Shown piece by piece: positions 16,777-24,059 of a stretch of 48,356 nucleotides of DNA. The position numbers were made by a program, and so were the translations under genes. Within the stretch, counting starts at the first letter, position 1. Each line of letters opens with the position of its first letter. The notes below the pieces were generated by a model. It made no database searches. It was given only the letters and a program-made list of their open reading frames with translations, and had not been told where the DNA came from. Source of the DNA: an uncultured Clostridia bacterium. Lineage in GTDB: Bacteria > Bacillota > Clostridia > TANB77 > CAG-508. The stretch is taken from the NCBI GenBank assembly GCA_947599825.1, contig CANQFS010000007.1, positions 1 through 48,356 of the forward strand, given 5' to 3'.

Positions 16777-17661
16777 TTATGCTTCTCTTTTCCAGTAAAA
16801 TAAGTATTGTTGAGCAATTCCTGCTAGAGAACCAAATTTTTCGTGAGCAATTTTTTGGATTTCCTCTTTTTTTACTTTGGTTTCATCTGGCTTTTTGATG
16901 TATAGCTCATTCATTACTCTTCTTACCCATACATCTATTGGAAAGGCTTCCCATCTTTTTAGAGAAGAGAATAGTAAAATGCAGTCTGCTACTTTTGGTC
17001 CTACCCCTGGAAGTGTAAGCAATGTATTTCTTACTACTTCAAAATCTTTTTCTTGCTTTAGTTTTTCTAAGTCTACTTGCTTGGTTTGTATCATTTTTGT
17101 TGTTTCATATACTCTCACATCACGAAAGCCTAGTCCTAGGCTTCTTAAGTCTGCTATGCTTGCTTTTGAAAGTTCACTAGTTGTTGGAAAGGTGTAGTAA
17201 CTTTTATTTTCAAATATTATTTCTTTTCCATATGTTTTGGATATTCTTTCTATGATTCCTTTGATTCTTGGTATATTGTTATTTGCTGAAATAATAAATG
17301 AAATGATGGTTTCCCACAAATCTTGGTTTAAGATGCGTATGCCTTGACCATAAGAAATGCTTGTTTTCATGTTTTCATCTATATTAGATAAGGTTTGCTT
17401 GATTTTTTCATAGTCTGTTTGAAAATCAAAGTAATTTGTAACAAGTTCTTGTAAATTGTCTTCTCCTACACTTTTAAAAATTACATCTTGTCCTTCTTTT
17501 TTTACTTTTATTACATTATTTTTTACAACTCCAATGTAACTTCCATCTATTTGCTCATTCCACCTAAAACATTGCCCACATTCAAAAATGTCTTTTAGTT
17601 CAAAGGTGTTGCATTTTTGTATTTTATATATTTGCTCTTTTTCTTTCACTATTTTTCTCAT
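16777..17661 (-). CDS. ogg: 8-oxoguanine DNA glycosylase/AP lyase (OGG1 type)
   Basis: Removes oxidised guanine from DNA and cuts the abasic site. The N-terminal OGG domain is seen in FECGQCFRWNE. The HhH-GPD core has LPGVGPKVADCILLF, with the catalytic Lys, followed by PIDVWVRRV, which carries the catalytic Asp. The C-terminus AQQYLFYWKRE is typical of Clostridia members. The start is uncertain: a promoter TTGAAA-17-TATGAT (17681-17709) would begin transcription near 17674, so I use the ATG at 17661 (294 residues). Upstream TTG/ATG starts at 17709 and 17685 would lie within the promoter. It is divergent from the HD-GYP gene. Confidence 0.9.
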   Translation of the reverse strand: MRKIVKEKEQIYKIQKCNTFELKDIFECGQCFRWNEQIDGSYIGVVKNNVIKVKKEGQDVIFKSVGEDNLQELVTNYFDFQTDYEKIKQTLSNIDENMKTSISYGQGIRILNQDLWETIISFIISANNNIPRIKGIIERISKTYGKEIIFENKSYYTFPTTSELSKASIADLRSLGLGFRDVRVYETTKMIQTKQVDLEKLKQEKDFEVVRNTLLTLPGVGPKVADCILLFSSLKRWEAFPIDVWVRRVMNELYIKKPDETKVKKEEIQKIAHEKFGSLAGIAQQYLFYWKREA

Positions 17662-17680
17662 TCCTTCTTTATTTTCATTT

Positions 17681-17709
17681 ATCATAACATATTTTTTTGA
17701 CCTTTTCAA
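17681..17709 (-). promoter_or_regulatory. ogg promoter
   Basis: Minus strand: -35 TTGAAA (17704-17709), 17 bases, -10 TATGAT (17681-17686). It implies a very short leader of about 13 bases before the ATG at 17661. Confidence 0.45.
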
Positions 17710-17796
17710 CTTGAAATTTTATCCTTCTATATTTCTATTTTATATTGCCAATTTTGCTGATATTAATTAAAAAAACTTATTTTTATTCTTCATTTC

Positions 17797-17825
17797 TTGC
17801 ATTCTATAAATAGAAATGTTATGAT
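17797..17825 (+). promoter_or_regulatory. Promoter of HD-GYP gene
   Basis: -35 TTGCAT (17797-17802), 17 bases, -10 TATGAT (17820-17825), followed by the ribosome site AGAAAGGA before the ATG at 17862. Confidence 0.6.
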
Positions 17826-17861
17826 TAATTTAATACAAAAGAGAGAAAGGAACTAATAAAT

Positions 17862-18806
17862 ATGTTTGAACCAAAAATCGATTTTTATAATCCTACAAAT
17901 TTAAAATCATACAATTTAGATGCTATTATGAAATATCAACTATCTATATTAGAGCAGTTAGATATTTTTACTAGACGCCATAGCGAAAATGTTGCTAATT
18001 TAGTTTGCCGCATTTGCGAATATTTGCATTGTAGAAAAACATTCACTATTCATGCTACTATTTGCGCTTATTTGCATGATATTGGAAAGATAGCAATTCC
18101 AAAAGAAATTTTAAACAAACCTGATATATTAACAGATGAAGAATATGAAATTATGAAGACACACACTACTATTGGTTATGAAATGTGTATGAAAGATTTA
18201 AAGTTAAGGCCTTATGCTGAAGGCGCTTTATATCATCATGAAGCTTTGAACGGAACTGGCTATCCTAATGGAGTAACAAAAAAGGATATCCCTTATGTAG
18301 CTCAAATTATTCGTGTTGCCGATGAGTATGACGCTATTGTTACTAAAAGGCAATATACTACACACATTAATATTTCTCAAACATTGAAAGAATTAATTAA
18401 AGATGCACAGCCTACAGATTATATAAAAACTGTTGCTTTGGATTCTTTAAAAGAAAATTATAAAGTAGGAAAAATTAATGCTAATGCCCTAAAAGCTCTT
18501 TTTAAAGTAGTTATAGATGATACTTTATATGAAATTAGTTGTGTTATGGAATATATTGATTATTTAGCAGAACAAATTAAACGTTTGGAAAAAATTGAGA
18601 GATATGATTTAAGGAGTCAAAAAGCAAAGAAAGATAAAGAGAAAGAATATTATAAAGAAGGAATGAGAATGTTGTTCTCGTCTGGCGAAAACGCTGAAAA
18701 TTATAAAAAGATTTTAGAAGAATATCGTAATGCTTTGTTTTTAAGACAAGATGTAAAAGAGAAATTATATAAAGAAATTAAAATTATAAAGAAACTAAAA
18801 ATTTAA
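17862..18806 (+). CDS. HD-GYP domain protein, probable cyclic-di-GMP phosphodiesterase
   Basis: A 314-residue cytoplasmic protein. Its HD-GYP core runs from residue about 30 to 170: RRHSEN, the metal-binding YLHDIGKIAIP, then THTTIGYEM, YHHEALNGTGYPNG (the GYP loop) and RVADEYDAI. These metal ligands are all present, so hydrolysis of cyclic-di-GMP or a related nucleotide is likely. No receiver or sensor domain is fused. The C-terminal 120 residues are helical and very basic/charged (LRSQKAKKDKEKEYYKEG). Together with the GGDEF protein at 35.5 kb it suggests a cyclic-di-GMP circuit. It is transcribed alone and ends in a 104-bp foldback. Confidence 0.88.
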   Translation: MFEPKIDFYNPTNLKSYNLDAIMKYQLSILEQLDIFTRRHSENVANLVCRICEYLHCRKTFTIHATICAYLHDIGKIAIPKEILNKPDILTDEEYEIMKTHTTIGYEMCMKDLKLRPYAEGALYHHEALNGTGYPNGVTKKDIPYVAQIIRVADEYDAIVTKRQYTTHINISQTLKELIKDAQPTDYIKTVALDSLKENYKVGKINANALKALFKVVIDDTLYEISCVMEYIDYLAEQIKRLEKIERYDLRSQKAKKDKEKEYYKEGMRMLFSSGENAENYKKILEEYRNALFLRQDVKEKLYKEIKIIKKLKI

Positions 18807-18817
18807 GAAATTGTTGG

Positions 18818-18921
18818 AAATTTTAGGGACAGGAATTAAAATTTCTAATTTGTGGAAAACTTTTGCTATTATTAACAATTTATCCACAGATTGAATTTTT
18901 AACCCCCGTCCCTAAAATTTT
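18818..18921. repeat. 104-bp foldback between convergent genes
   Basis: The ends AAATTTTAGGGAC (18818-18830) and GTCCCTAAAATTT (18908-18920) pair perfectly. Inside, TGTGGA (18851-18856) pairs with TCCACA (18883-18888). It separates the HD-GYP gene from the convergent mazF gene, so it could end both transcripts; the size is more like a small foldback insertion. Confidence 0.6.
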
Positions 18922-18933
18922 GCCTAAATTTTT

Positions 18934-19284
18934 CTAATCATCTAATCCAAAACTAACGCCTAAAGCATTATTTATTTTATTCATTACGACATCATCATTG
19001 ATATGCCCTATTTTTTCTTTTAGCCTACTTTTATCAATTGTTCTGATTTGTTCGGTAAGTACAATTGAGTCTGCTTTTAGCCCGCTATCTCCTGAACCAA
19101 TTTCAATATGGGTTGGTAGTTTTGTTTTTCCTGTTTGGGAGGTAATAGCGGCTGCAATTACTGTTGGGCTGTGCTTGTTTCCAATATCATTTTGAATAAT
19201 AATAACAGGTCTGATTCCTCCTTGTTCTGAACCTACGACTGGACTTAAGTCTGCATAAAACATATCTCCTCTTTTTATTACCAT
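18934..19284 (-). CDS. ndoA: MazF/EndoA family mRNA interferase toxin
   Basis: A 116-residue endoribonuclease of the MazF/PemK family. It begins [22 protein letters not shown] and has the hallmark [24 protein letters not shown] and a C-terminal [10 protein letters not shown] helix, as in EndoA of Bacillus, which cuts mRNA at specific short sites. I chose the ATG at 19284 because GTAGGAG lies upstream and the family starts here. In Bacillus the antitoxin gene lies directly upstream; here only 63 bases separate it from a GerS-like gene and no antitoxin frame fits, so it looks like an orphan toxin or is neutralised from elsewhere. It is probably cotranscribed with the GerS-like gene. Confidence 0.92.
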   Translation of the reverse strand: MVIKRGDMFYADLSPVVGSEQGGIRPVIIIQNDIGNKHSPTVIAAAITSQTGKTKLPTHIEIGSGDSGLKADSIVLTEQIRTIDKSRLKEKIGHINDDVVMNKINNALGVSFGLDD

Positions 19285-19347
19285 TTGCCTATCACTCCTA
19301 CTATTTTTCCATATCGAAAGTTTCATTTTTTAGATATATTTTAAATT

Positions 19348-19959
19348 TTATTTTGAGATTTTTATCTCAGTATATAATATGTAGACTAGCGTTTTTTGGT
19401 TAATGTCTTGGACTATCATTTTGGTTGGTTTTCCTGTTTTTTTATCCACATATAATTTTTTGTGCACATTATATGGATTTTCTTTATTTTCTATTTCTAA
19501 TAGTATTTCGTTTTCTTGACTACTGTTTTTTACGTTTTTGCCTGTTTTATATTCTTCTATAAAGGAATCTAACCATAGCCTGTTTTCTACTATATATTGA
19601 TAGTTTTCAAATGTTGTTTCTAAGTTTAGTTTGTTGTTTCTTATTTTTAAGTTTTTTCCGTCATATTCTGTTATAACTCCTGCTATGTTTTCTGGCTCTA
19701 ATACTTCTTGTTTTGATACTCCATTTTTCATACTTTGATTTACAACGTATTTTGTTTTGTTTTTGTTTGTTTCTATTGTAATTTCTAGCTTTGCTTGATA
19801 TGATGTCATATTTAAAATGGTATCTATTATTTTTTCTTCCGATTGGTTAATTATAGTGTTTCCAGTTTTTCCATTTTTATAATAGAAAATTAAAAAAATT
19901 GTAAGTGCTACTAAGATTAATATTATGAAAAGAATTAAAATGATTTTTTTGTTTTTCAT
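19348..19959 (-). CDS. Membrane-anchored GerS/LolA-like protein
   Basis: A 203-residue protein with one N-terminal membrane helix (IILILFIILILVALTIFLI) and an extracytoplasmic beta-rich domain. ILNMTSYQAKLEITIETNK, KQEVLEPENIAGVITEYDG and KLNLETTFENYQYIVENRLWLDSF resemble the LolA-like fold of the clostridial germination protein GerS, a partner of the cortex amidase CwlD. No lipobox cysteine is present, so it is anchored by its helix. A CwlD-type amidase occurs in this window at 34.7 kb, which fits. The ribosome site is AAAGGGG. A hairpin precedes it at 19973-20027 and mazF follows. The GerS assignment rests on sequence feel and needs a profile search. Confidence 0.55.
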   Translation of the reverse strand: MKNKKIILILFIILILVALTIFLIFYYKNGKTGNTIINQSEEKIIDTILNMTSYQAKLEITIETNKNKTKYVVNQSMKNGVSKQEVLEPENIAGVITEYDGKNLKIRNNKLNLETTFENYQYIVENRLWLDSFIEEYKTGKNVKNSSQENEILLEIENKENPYNVHKKLYVDKKTGKPTKMIVQDINQKTLVYILYTEIKISK

Positions 19960-19972
19960 ATTTCCCCTTTCT

Positions 19973-20027
19973 GAAACTAATATTACTTGGGCATTTTTGC
20001 GTGCTTAAAATTTTTTATATTAGTTTC
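19973..20027. promoter_or_regulatory. Inverted repeat upstream of GerS-like gene
   Basis: GAAACTAATAT (19973-19983) and ATATTAGTTTC (20017-20027) are perfect 11-bp arms with 33 bases between, ending next to the AAAGGGG ribosome site. It could be a leader hairpin that limits translation or a DNA-binding site. Confidence 0.4.
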
Positions 20028-20075
20028 TTATATTAAATAGTTAATAGATATGTTTTTTATACATTTCTAATAACT

Positions 20076-20100
20076 AAAAAAAAATAGCATTTTTGCTATT
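20076..20100 (-). terminator. dusB terminator
   Basis: AATAGCA / TGCTATT with a 4-base loop and, on the minus strand, a following T9 run. It lies about 10 bases after the dusB stop. Confidence 0.75.
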
Positions 20101-20110
20101 CTTTCTTTCA

Positions 20111-21088
20111 TTATATGTTTGTTGATGTAAAGTATGCTCTAAGACAAGTGGTAAGTTCTTCTTTGGTGTCTATTTTATTTATTTTTTCTCTCATGCTAGT
20201 GGCATCTGGCATATTTTTTATATATGCTGATAGATGCTTTCTTAGTTCATTTATTCCTACTTTTTCTCCTTTTTCCTCTGTTTCTAATTCTATATGTTTA
20301 AGTATTGTTTCTAATTTTTCTTCTTTTTCTATTTTGCGCTTAAGGTTTCCTTGTAAGTAGTTTATAATTTCTTCAAATATCCAAGGGTTCCCTAGGCTTG
20401 CTCTTCCTATCATTATGCCATCTACATTTGTTTTTTCAAAGATTTCTAAGGCGTCTTCTTTTGTTTTTATATCTCCATTTCCTATAACAGGAATTGAAAC
20501 ATTTTCTTTTACTTTTTTGATGATGTCCCAATCTGCTTTTCCTGTGTAAAATTCTTGCCTCGTTCTTCCGTGAATGGTAATGGCAGAGGCTCCCGCTTCT
20601 TCTATAATTTTTGCCGCTTCTACTGCTACAATGTTTTCTTCGTCCCAGCCTTTTCTAATTTTTACTGTAACTGGCACTTTTGAATTTTTTACTACTTCTT
20701 TTACTATTTTTCCTACTAACTCTAAATTTAATAATAGTTTACTTCCATCGCCATTTTTTACTACTTTTGGCGCTGGACAGCCCATATTTATATCTACTAT
20801 GTCTGCTATTTTTGATACGTATTTTGCTGCATACCCCATAGTTTCTACGTCGCTTCCAAATATTTGCATAGAAATTGGCCTTTTTTCGCCTTCTGTGTTT
20901 AATATTAGTTTTGTTTTTTCATCGTTATAAAATAAGCCTTTACTGCTTACCATTTCAGTACATACTAAACCTACGCCATAGTTTTTGCATATTTTTCTAA
21001 AGGCTCTATCTGTAATTCCTGCCATTGGCGCGAGTAAAATATTATTTTCTAACGTTACATTTCCTATTTTTAATGGTTTTAAGTACAT
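20111..21088 (-). CDS. dusB: tRNA-dihydrouridine synthase
   Basis: FMN enzyme that reduces uridine in the tRNA D-loop. The 325-residue protein has the Dus signatures in order: LLAPMAGITDRAFR, TEMVSSKGL, the catalytic-cysteine motif DINMGCPAPKVVKNGDGSKL near residue 100, VTVKIRKGWD, ITIHGRTRQEFYTGKADW, PVIGNGDI and the FMN-phosphate motif GIMIGRASLGNPWIF. The HExxH-like C-terminal helix region is normal for DusB. It lies behind the minD-minE-rodA unit, separated by a dispersed repeat, and is closed by its own terminator. Confidence 0.93.
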   Translation of the reverse strand: MYLKPLKIGNVTLENNILLAPMAGITDRAFRKICKNYGVGLVCTEMVSSKGLFYNDEKTKLILNTEGEKRPISMQIFGSDVETMGYAAKYVSKIADIVDINMGCPAPKVVKNGDGSKLLLNLELVGKIVKEVVKNSKVPVTVKIRKGWDEENIVAVEAAKIIEEAGASAITIHGRTRQEFYTGKADWDIIKKVKENVSIPVIGNGDIKTKEDALEIFEKTNVDGIMIGRASLGNPWIFEEIINYLQGNLKRKIEKEEKLETILKHIELETEEKGEKVGINELRKHLSAYIKNMPDATSMREKINKIDTKEELTTCLRAYFTSTNI

Positions 21089-21139
21089 TTTCTTTTCCTT
21101 TTTTTATTATAGATTACTAATTTTTAAATATATTTTAAA

Positions 21140-21194
21140 GGGGTGTCCTTAAGCGTTCCATTTTGGAACAAAAAGGGGCGTCCCTCCTGTTCGG
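21140..21194. repeat. GTTCC/GGAAC dispersed repeat, copy 2
   Basis: Blocks: GGGGTGTCC, GTTCCATTTTGGAAC palindrome, A run, GGGGCGTCCCTCC, TGTTC. Two mutually exclusive hairpins are possible: GTTCC/GGAAC, or GAACA...AGGG/CCCT...TGTTC. It ends two bases from the rodA stop codon, so it forms the 3' end of that transcript. Confidence 0.8.
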
Positions 21195-21196
21195 AT

Positions 21197-22303
21197 TTAC
21201 TCTATAAAGATTGCTTTTTGTCTTCTTCCACTAATATTTAATAAAAGGGCAATTAGAATAAGGTTTGTTAGAAGTGAACTTCCTCCATAACTTACAAATG
21301 GAAGTGGTACTCCTGTTATAGGAAGTAGACCAATTGTCATACCTATGTTTTCTACCATGTGGAATAGAAAAATTCCTGCAATTCCCATTGCTATATAGGA
21401 GCCTAGGTCGTCTTTGGCTGTTTTTGCTACAAATATTGCTTTTGTAATTAAAATAACGTATATTAGCACAATAGCGACTGTTACTACAAATCCCATTTCT
21501 TCACCTATTACGGCAAAAATGAAGTCTGTTGTTTTGGGATATAAAAATCCTAATTGTGTTTGGTTTCCTTTAAGCAACCCCATTCCAAATAACTGCCCTG
21601 AACCAATTGCAAGTTTTGATTGAAGAATATTATAACCTGCCCCTCTTGGGTCTAAGTTTGGATTTAAAAATACATCTATTCTTGTTTTGGCATGTTCTGG
21701 CAAAACGAAAAAGTATAGTAATGGCGCACTAATAACTACTATTAAAATAGATGCTATAATGTATCTTTTTTTGATTCCTGCAGCATACAAAATAAATACT
21801 GTTGCTACTAAAAATGCTAGGGCTGTTCCATAGTCTGGTTGCTTTATGATTAATAATACTGGCACTGCTATTACTAATAGTGATAATATTAGTTTCGTTG
21901 GCTTACTTATTTCGTCTCTTCCTCTTTCTTGTATTTTTACTACTGTATAGGCAAATGTTAATATTACAAAGATTTTTGCAAATTCAGATGGTTGGAACGA
22001 AAAACTTCCTATATTAAACCAACTTGTTGCTCCATTTACTGATTCTGTAAATAATACTGCAACTAATAAGATTAGAAAAATTCCATAAAAAATTGGTGAT
22101 ATTTTTACAATCACCTCATAATCTATACAAATAACGAAAATCATAATGGGAATGCTAACAACAAGCCAAATTATTTGTTTTTTTAATTCGTCTTGTGAAT
22201 TTTCTTGCGTTGCAGAAAATAGGGCTATCATTCCTATTATGATTAACAGTATGGTACAAATAAGAATAGACCATTCTATATTTTTAAAGATATTTCTCTT
22301 CAT
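21197..22303 (-). CDS. rodA: RodA, SEDS-family peptidoglycan polymerase
   Basis: A 368-residue multi-pass membrane protein (about ten helices). SEDS signatures are visible: QPSEFAKIFVILTFAY in the middle, KQPDYGTALAFL, the DPRGAGYNILQSKLAIGSGQLFGMGLLKGNQTQ-type loop starting near residue 220, FIFAVIGEEMGF and the C-terminal ITGVPLPFVSYGGSSLLTN. RodA polymerises glycan strands during side-wall growth, together with a class B penicillin-binding protein. The start overlaps the end of minE region by 2 bases' distance with AGAGG inside minE, so it is translationally coupled. The context minD-minE-rodA is a known clostridial arrangement. Confidence 0.93.
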   Translation of the reverse strand: MKRNIFKNIEWSILICTILLIIIGMIALFSATQENSQDELKKQIIWLVVSIPIMIFVICIDYEVIVKISPIFYGIFLILLVAVLFTESVNGATSWFNIGSFSFQPSEFAKIFVILTFAYTVVKIQERGRDEISKPTKLILSLLVIAVPVLLIIKQPDYGTALAFLVATVFILYAAGIKKRYIIASILIVVISAPLLYFFVLPEHAKTRIDVFLNPNLDPRGAGYNILQSKLAIGSGQLFGMGLLKGNQTQLGFLYPKTTDFIFAVIGEEMGFVVTVAIVLIYVILITKAIFVAKTAKDDLGSYIAMGIAGIFLFHMVENIGMTIGLLPITGVPLPFVSYGGSSLLTNLILIALLLNISGRRQKAIFIE

Positions 22304-22305
22304 TC

Positions 22306-22998
22306 TTAAACCTCTACGTGATTTGAATTTTTATCTTCTTCCTGTTTTTGTTCTTCGTTTTTTTCTGCTAAAGTTTCTTGTTTTTGATCTACTTCTTGTA
22401 CTTTTTCTTCTAATTCTTTTTCTTGCTCACTATTTGCTTCTTTTTCATTATTTTCTACTTGCTTATTTTCCTCTTGCTCAAAATTAACTACTTGTGCATC
22501 TTTTTGTTGCATATTTTTTACTTCTTGTGCTTGTTTTTGAGCCTCTGATTCTGAATTTTTTTCTTCATTTTTGTGTATTTTGCCTTCTTCTACGTTTTCA
22601 TTTTGCTCTTTTTTATTTTCTACTTCTCTATTTTCTTTTTCTGTTTTTTCTTGTTTTTGCTCTTCTTGGCCTTTTTGTAGTTTTCTTTCAATGTGAATTT
22701 GTTTAGTGTCATCTTTTACATTTAGAATTGGAATATTGGCATATAAAAACGGAGCACCTGTTGTTCCGTCGCTATTTACTTTGTTTGTAAGTTTGACGTC
22801 TATTGAATTTTCATCTACATCAATATATTTTTTTATAACTTCTATTATTTCTTGTTTCATTAATTCCATAAAGTCTGCAGATACGTTTGCTCTATCTTGC
22901 ATTAGAACTAAATGTAGTCTTTCTTTTGCAGTGTCTTTGGAATCTTTTTTATTTTCTTTTCTTAATTTTTTAAAAAAATTTAATATGCTATCGAACAT
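22306..22998 (-). CDS. minE: MinE with a long charged C-terminal tail
   Basis: The first about 95 residues are a normal MinE: MFDSILNFFKK membrane-binding helix, KERLHLVLMQDRANVSADFM (the MinD-contact region), EIIEVIKKYIDVDENSIDVKL. MinE stimulates MinD ATPase and drives pole-to-pole or polar patterning of the division inhibitor. Ordinary MinE proteins are about 85-95 residues; here about 130 further residues, almost only Glu, Lys, Gln and Asn, form a probably disordered or coiled-coil tail ending NSNHVEV. The ribosome site is GGAGGG. minD is upstream by 28 bases and rodA follows 2 bases later. The tail shares composition with the 810-residue coiled-coil protein. Confidence 0.88.
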   Translation of the reverse strand: MFDSILNFFKKLRKENKKDSKDTAKERLHLVLMQDRANVSADFMELMKQEIIEVIKKYIDVDENSIDVKLTNKVNSDGTTGAPFLYANIPILNVKDDTKQIHIERKLQKGQEEQKQEKTEKENREVENKKEQNENVEEGKIHKNEEKNSESEAQKQAQEVKNMQQKDAQVVNFEQEENKQVENNEKEANSEQEKELEEKVQEVDQKQETLAEKNEEQKQEEDKNSNHVEV

Positions 22999-23026
22999 TA
23001 TATTCCCTCCGTTATTCTTATTTTGT

Positions 23027-23821
23027 CTATTTTTTTGAGAAAATATTTTTTAATTTGGCTAAAAATCCTTTCTCTCTTCCAGGAATTGAAACTTCTACAT
23101 TTTCTCCTAAAATTCTTCTTGTTATTTCTATGTATGCTTTTCCTGAAGGCGCTCTATGGTTCGATACAACCGGCTCTCCTTTATTGGTTTGTGTGATAAT
23201 ATATTCATCATCTGGTACAACACCTATTAAATCTATAGATAATAAGTCTACTATGTCTTCTACGTCCATCATTTCGCCTTTTTTTACCATGCTTGGACGT
23301 AAACGGTTGATAACTAGTTGTGGATTTTTGATTTCTGATGATTCTAGTAAACCTATTATTCTATCTGCATCACGGATAGCCGAAATTTCTGCTGTTGTTA
23401 CAACAATGGCTCTATCTGCTCCAGCAATAGCATTTTTGAAGCCTTGCTCTATTCCTGCTGGGCAGTCAATTAAAATATAATCGAATTCTTCTTTTAACTT
23501 ACTTGTTAAATCTTTCATTTGTTCTTCATTTACTGCACTTTTATCTCTTGTTTGCGCTGCTGGAAGTAAGAATAGTTCATTAAAACGTTTGTCTTTGATT
23601 AACGCTTGTCTTAATTTGCATTTTTCTTCTACCACGTCAACGATATCATATACAATTCTGTTTTCTAGACCCATAACTACGTCTAGGTTACGAAGCCCTA
23701 TGTCAGTATCTACTAATACTACTTTTTTTCCTCTTAGTGCTAAGGCAGACCCTAAGTTGGCTGTTGTAGTTGTTTTTCCTACGCCGCCTTTTCCTGATGT
23801 GATAACGATAACTTCTCCCAT
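23027..23821 (-). CDS. minD: Septum-site-determining ATPase MinD
   Basis: A 264-residue deviant-Walker ATPase that binds the membrane in its ATP dimer form and positions the division site. Visible are ITSGKGGVGKTTTTANLG, LVDTDIGLRNLDVVMG, DYILIDCPAGIEQGF and VNRLRPSMVKKGEMM. The C-terminal amphipathic membrane-targeting helix (KGFLAKLKNIFSKK) is present. The strong AAGGAGG ribosome site and a promoter TTGACT-17-TATGAT (23888-23916) show it is the first gene. The usual upstream partner minC is absent: the next gene is an unrelated surface protein. Confidence 0.96.
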   Translation of the reverse strand: MGEVIVITSGKGGVGKTTTTANLGSALALRGKKVVLVDTDIGLRNLDVVMGLENRIVYDIVDVVEEKCKLRQALIKDKRFNELFLLPAAQTRDKSAVNEEQMKDLTSKLKEEFDYILIDCPAGIEQGFKNAIAGADRAIVVTTAEISAIRDADRIIGLLESSEIKNPQLVINRLRPSMVKKGEMMDVEDIVDLLSIDLIGVVPDDEYIITQTNKGEPVVSNHRAPSGKAYIEITRRILGENVEVSIPGREKGFLAKLKNIFSKK

Positions 23822-23887
23822 ATTTTTTCCTCCTTGAACTTTTTTTAGTTCCTATTTTTTAAAAAAGTGCATATTTTTAATGCTTAT

Positions 23888-23916
23888 ATCATATAATGAA
23901 ATTCGTAAAAAGTCAA
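23888..23916 (-). promoter_or_regulatory. Promoter of minD-minE-rodA
   Basis: Minus strand: -35 TTGACT (23911-23916), 17 bases, -10 TATGAT (23888-23893); leader about 60 bases. Confidence 0.65.
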
Positions 23917-23973
23917 TGAGGTGAGGAAAAATAATTTATTTCTGTTCATTTTATTCATACATATTCATATATA

Positions 23974-24031
23974 AAGCGAGTCTAAAGTTTTCTATCAAAT
24001 GTATTTTGTAGAAAATTTTTTATGCTCGCTT
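23974..24031 (-). terminator. Long GCGAG-type terminator of surface protein gene
   Basis: Minus strand: AAGCGAG, then an AT-rich stem (TTTTCTA / TAGAAAA), closing with CTCGCTT and a TA-rich tail. It lies about 30 bases after the stop of the 559-residue surface protein, and is related to hairpins at 408-462 and 38365-38418. Confidence 0.6.
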
Positions 24032-24059
24032 ATTTATAAATATTTTTTGTACTATAAAT

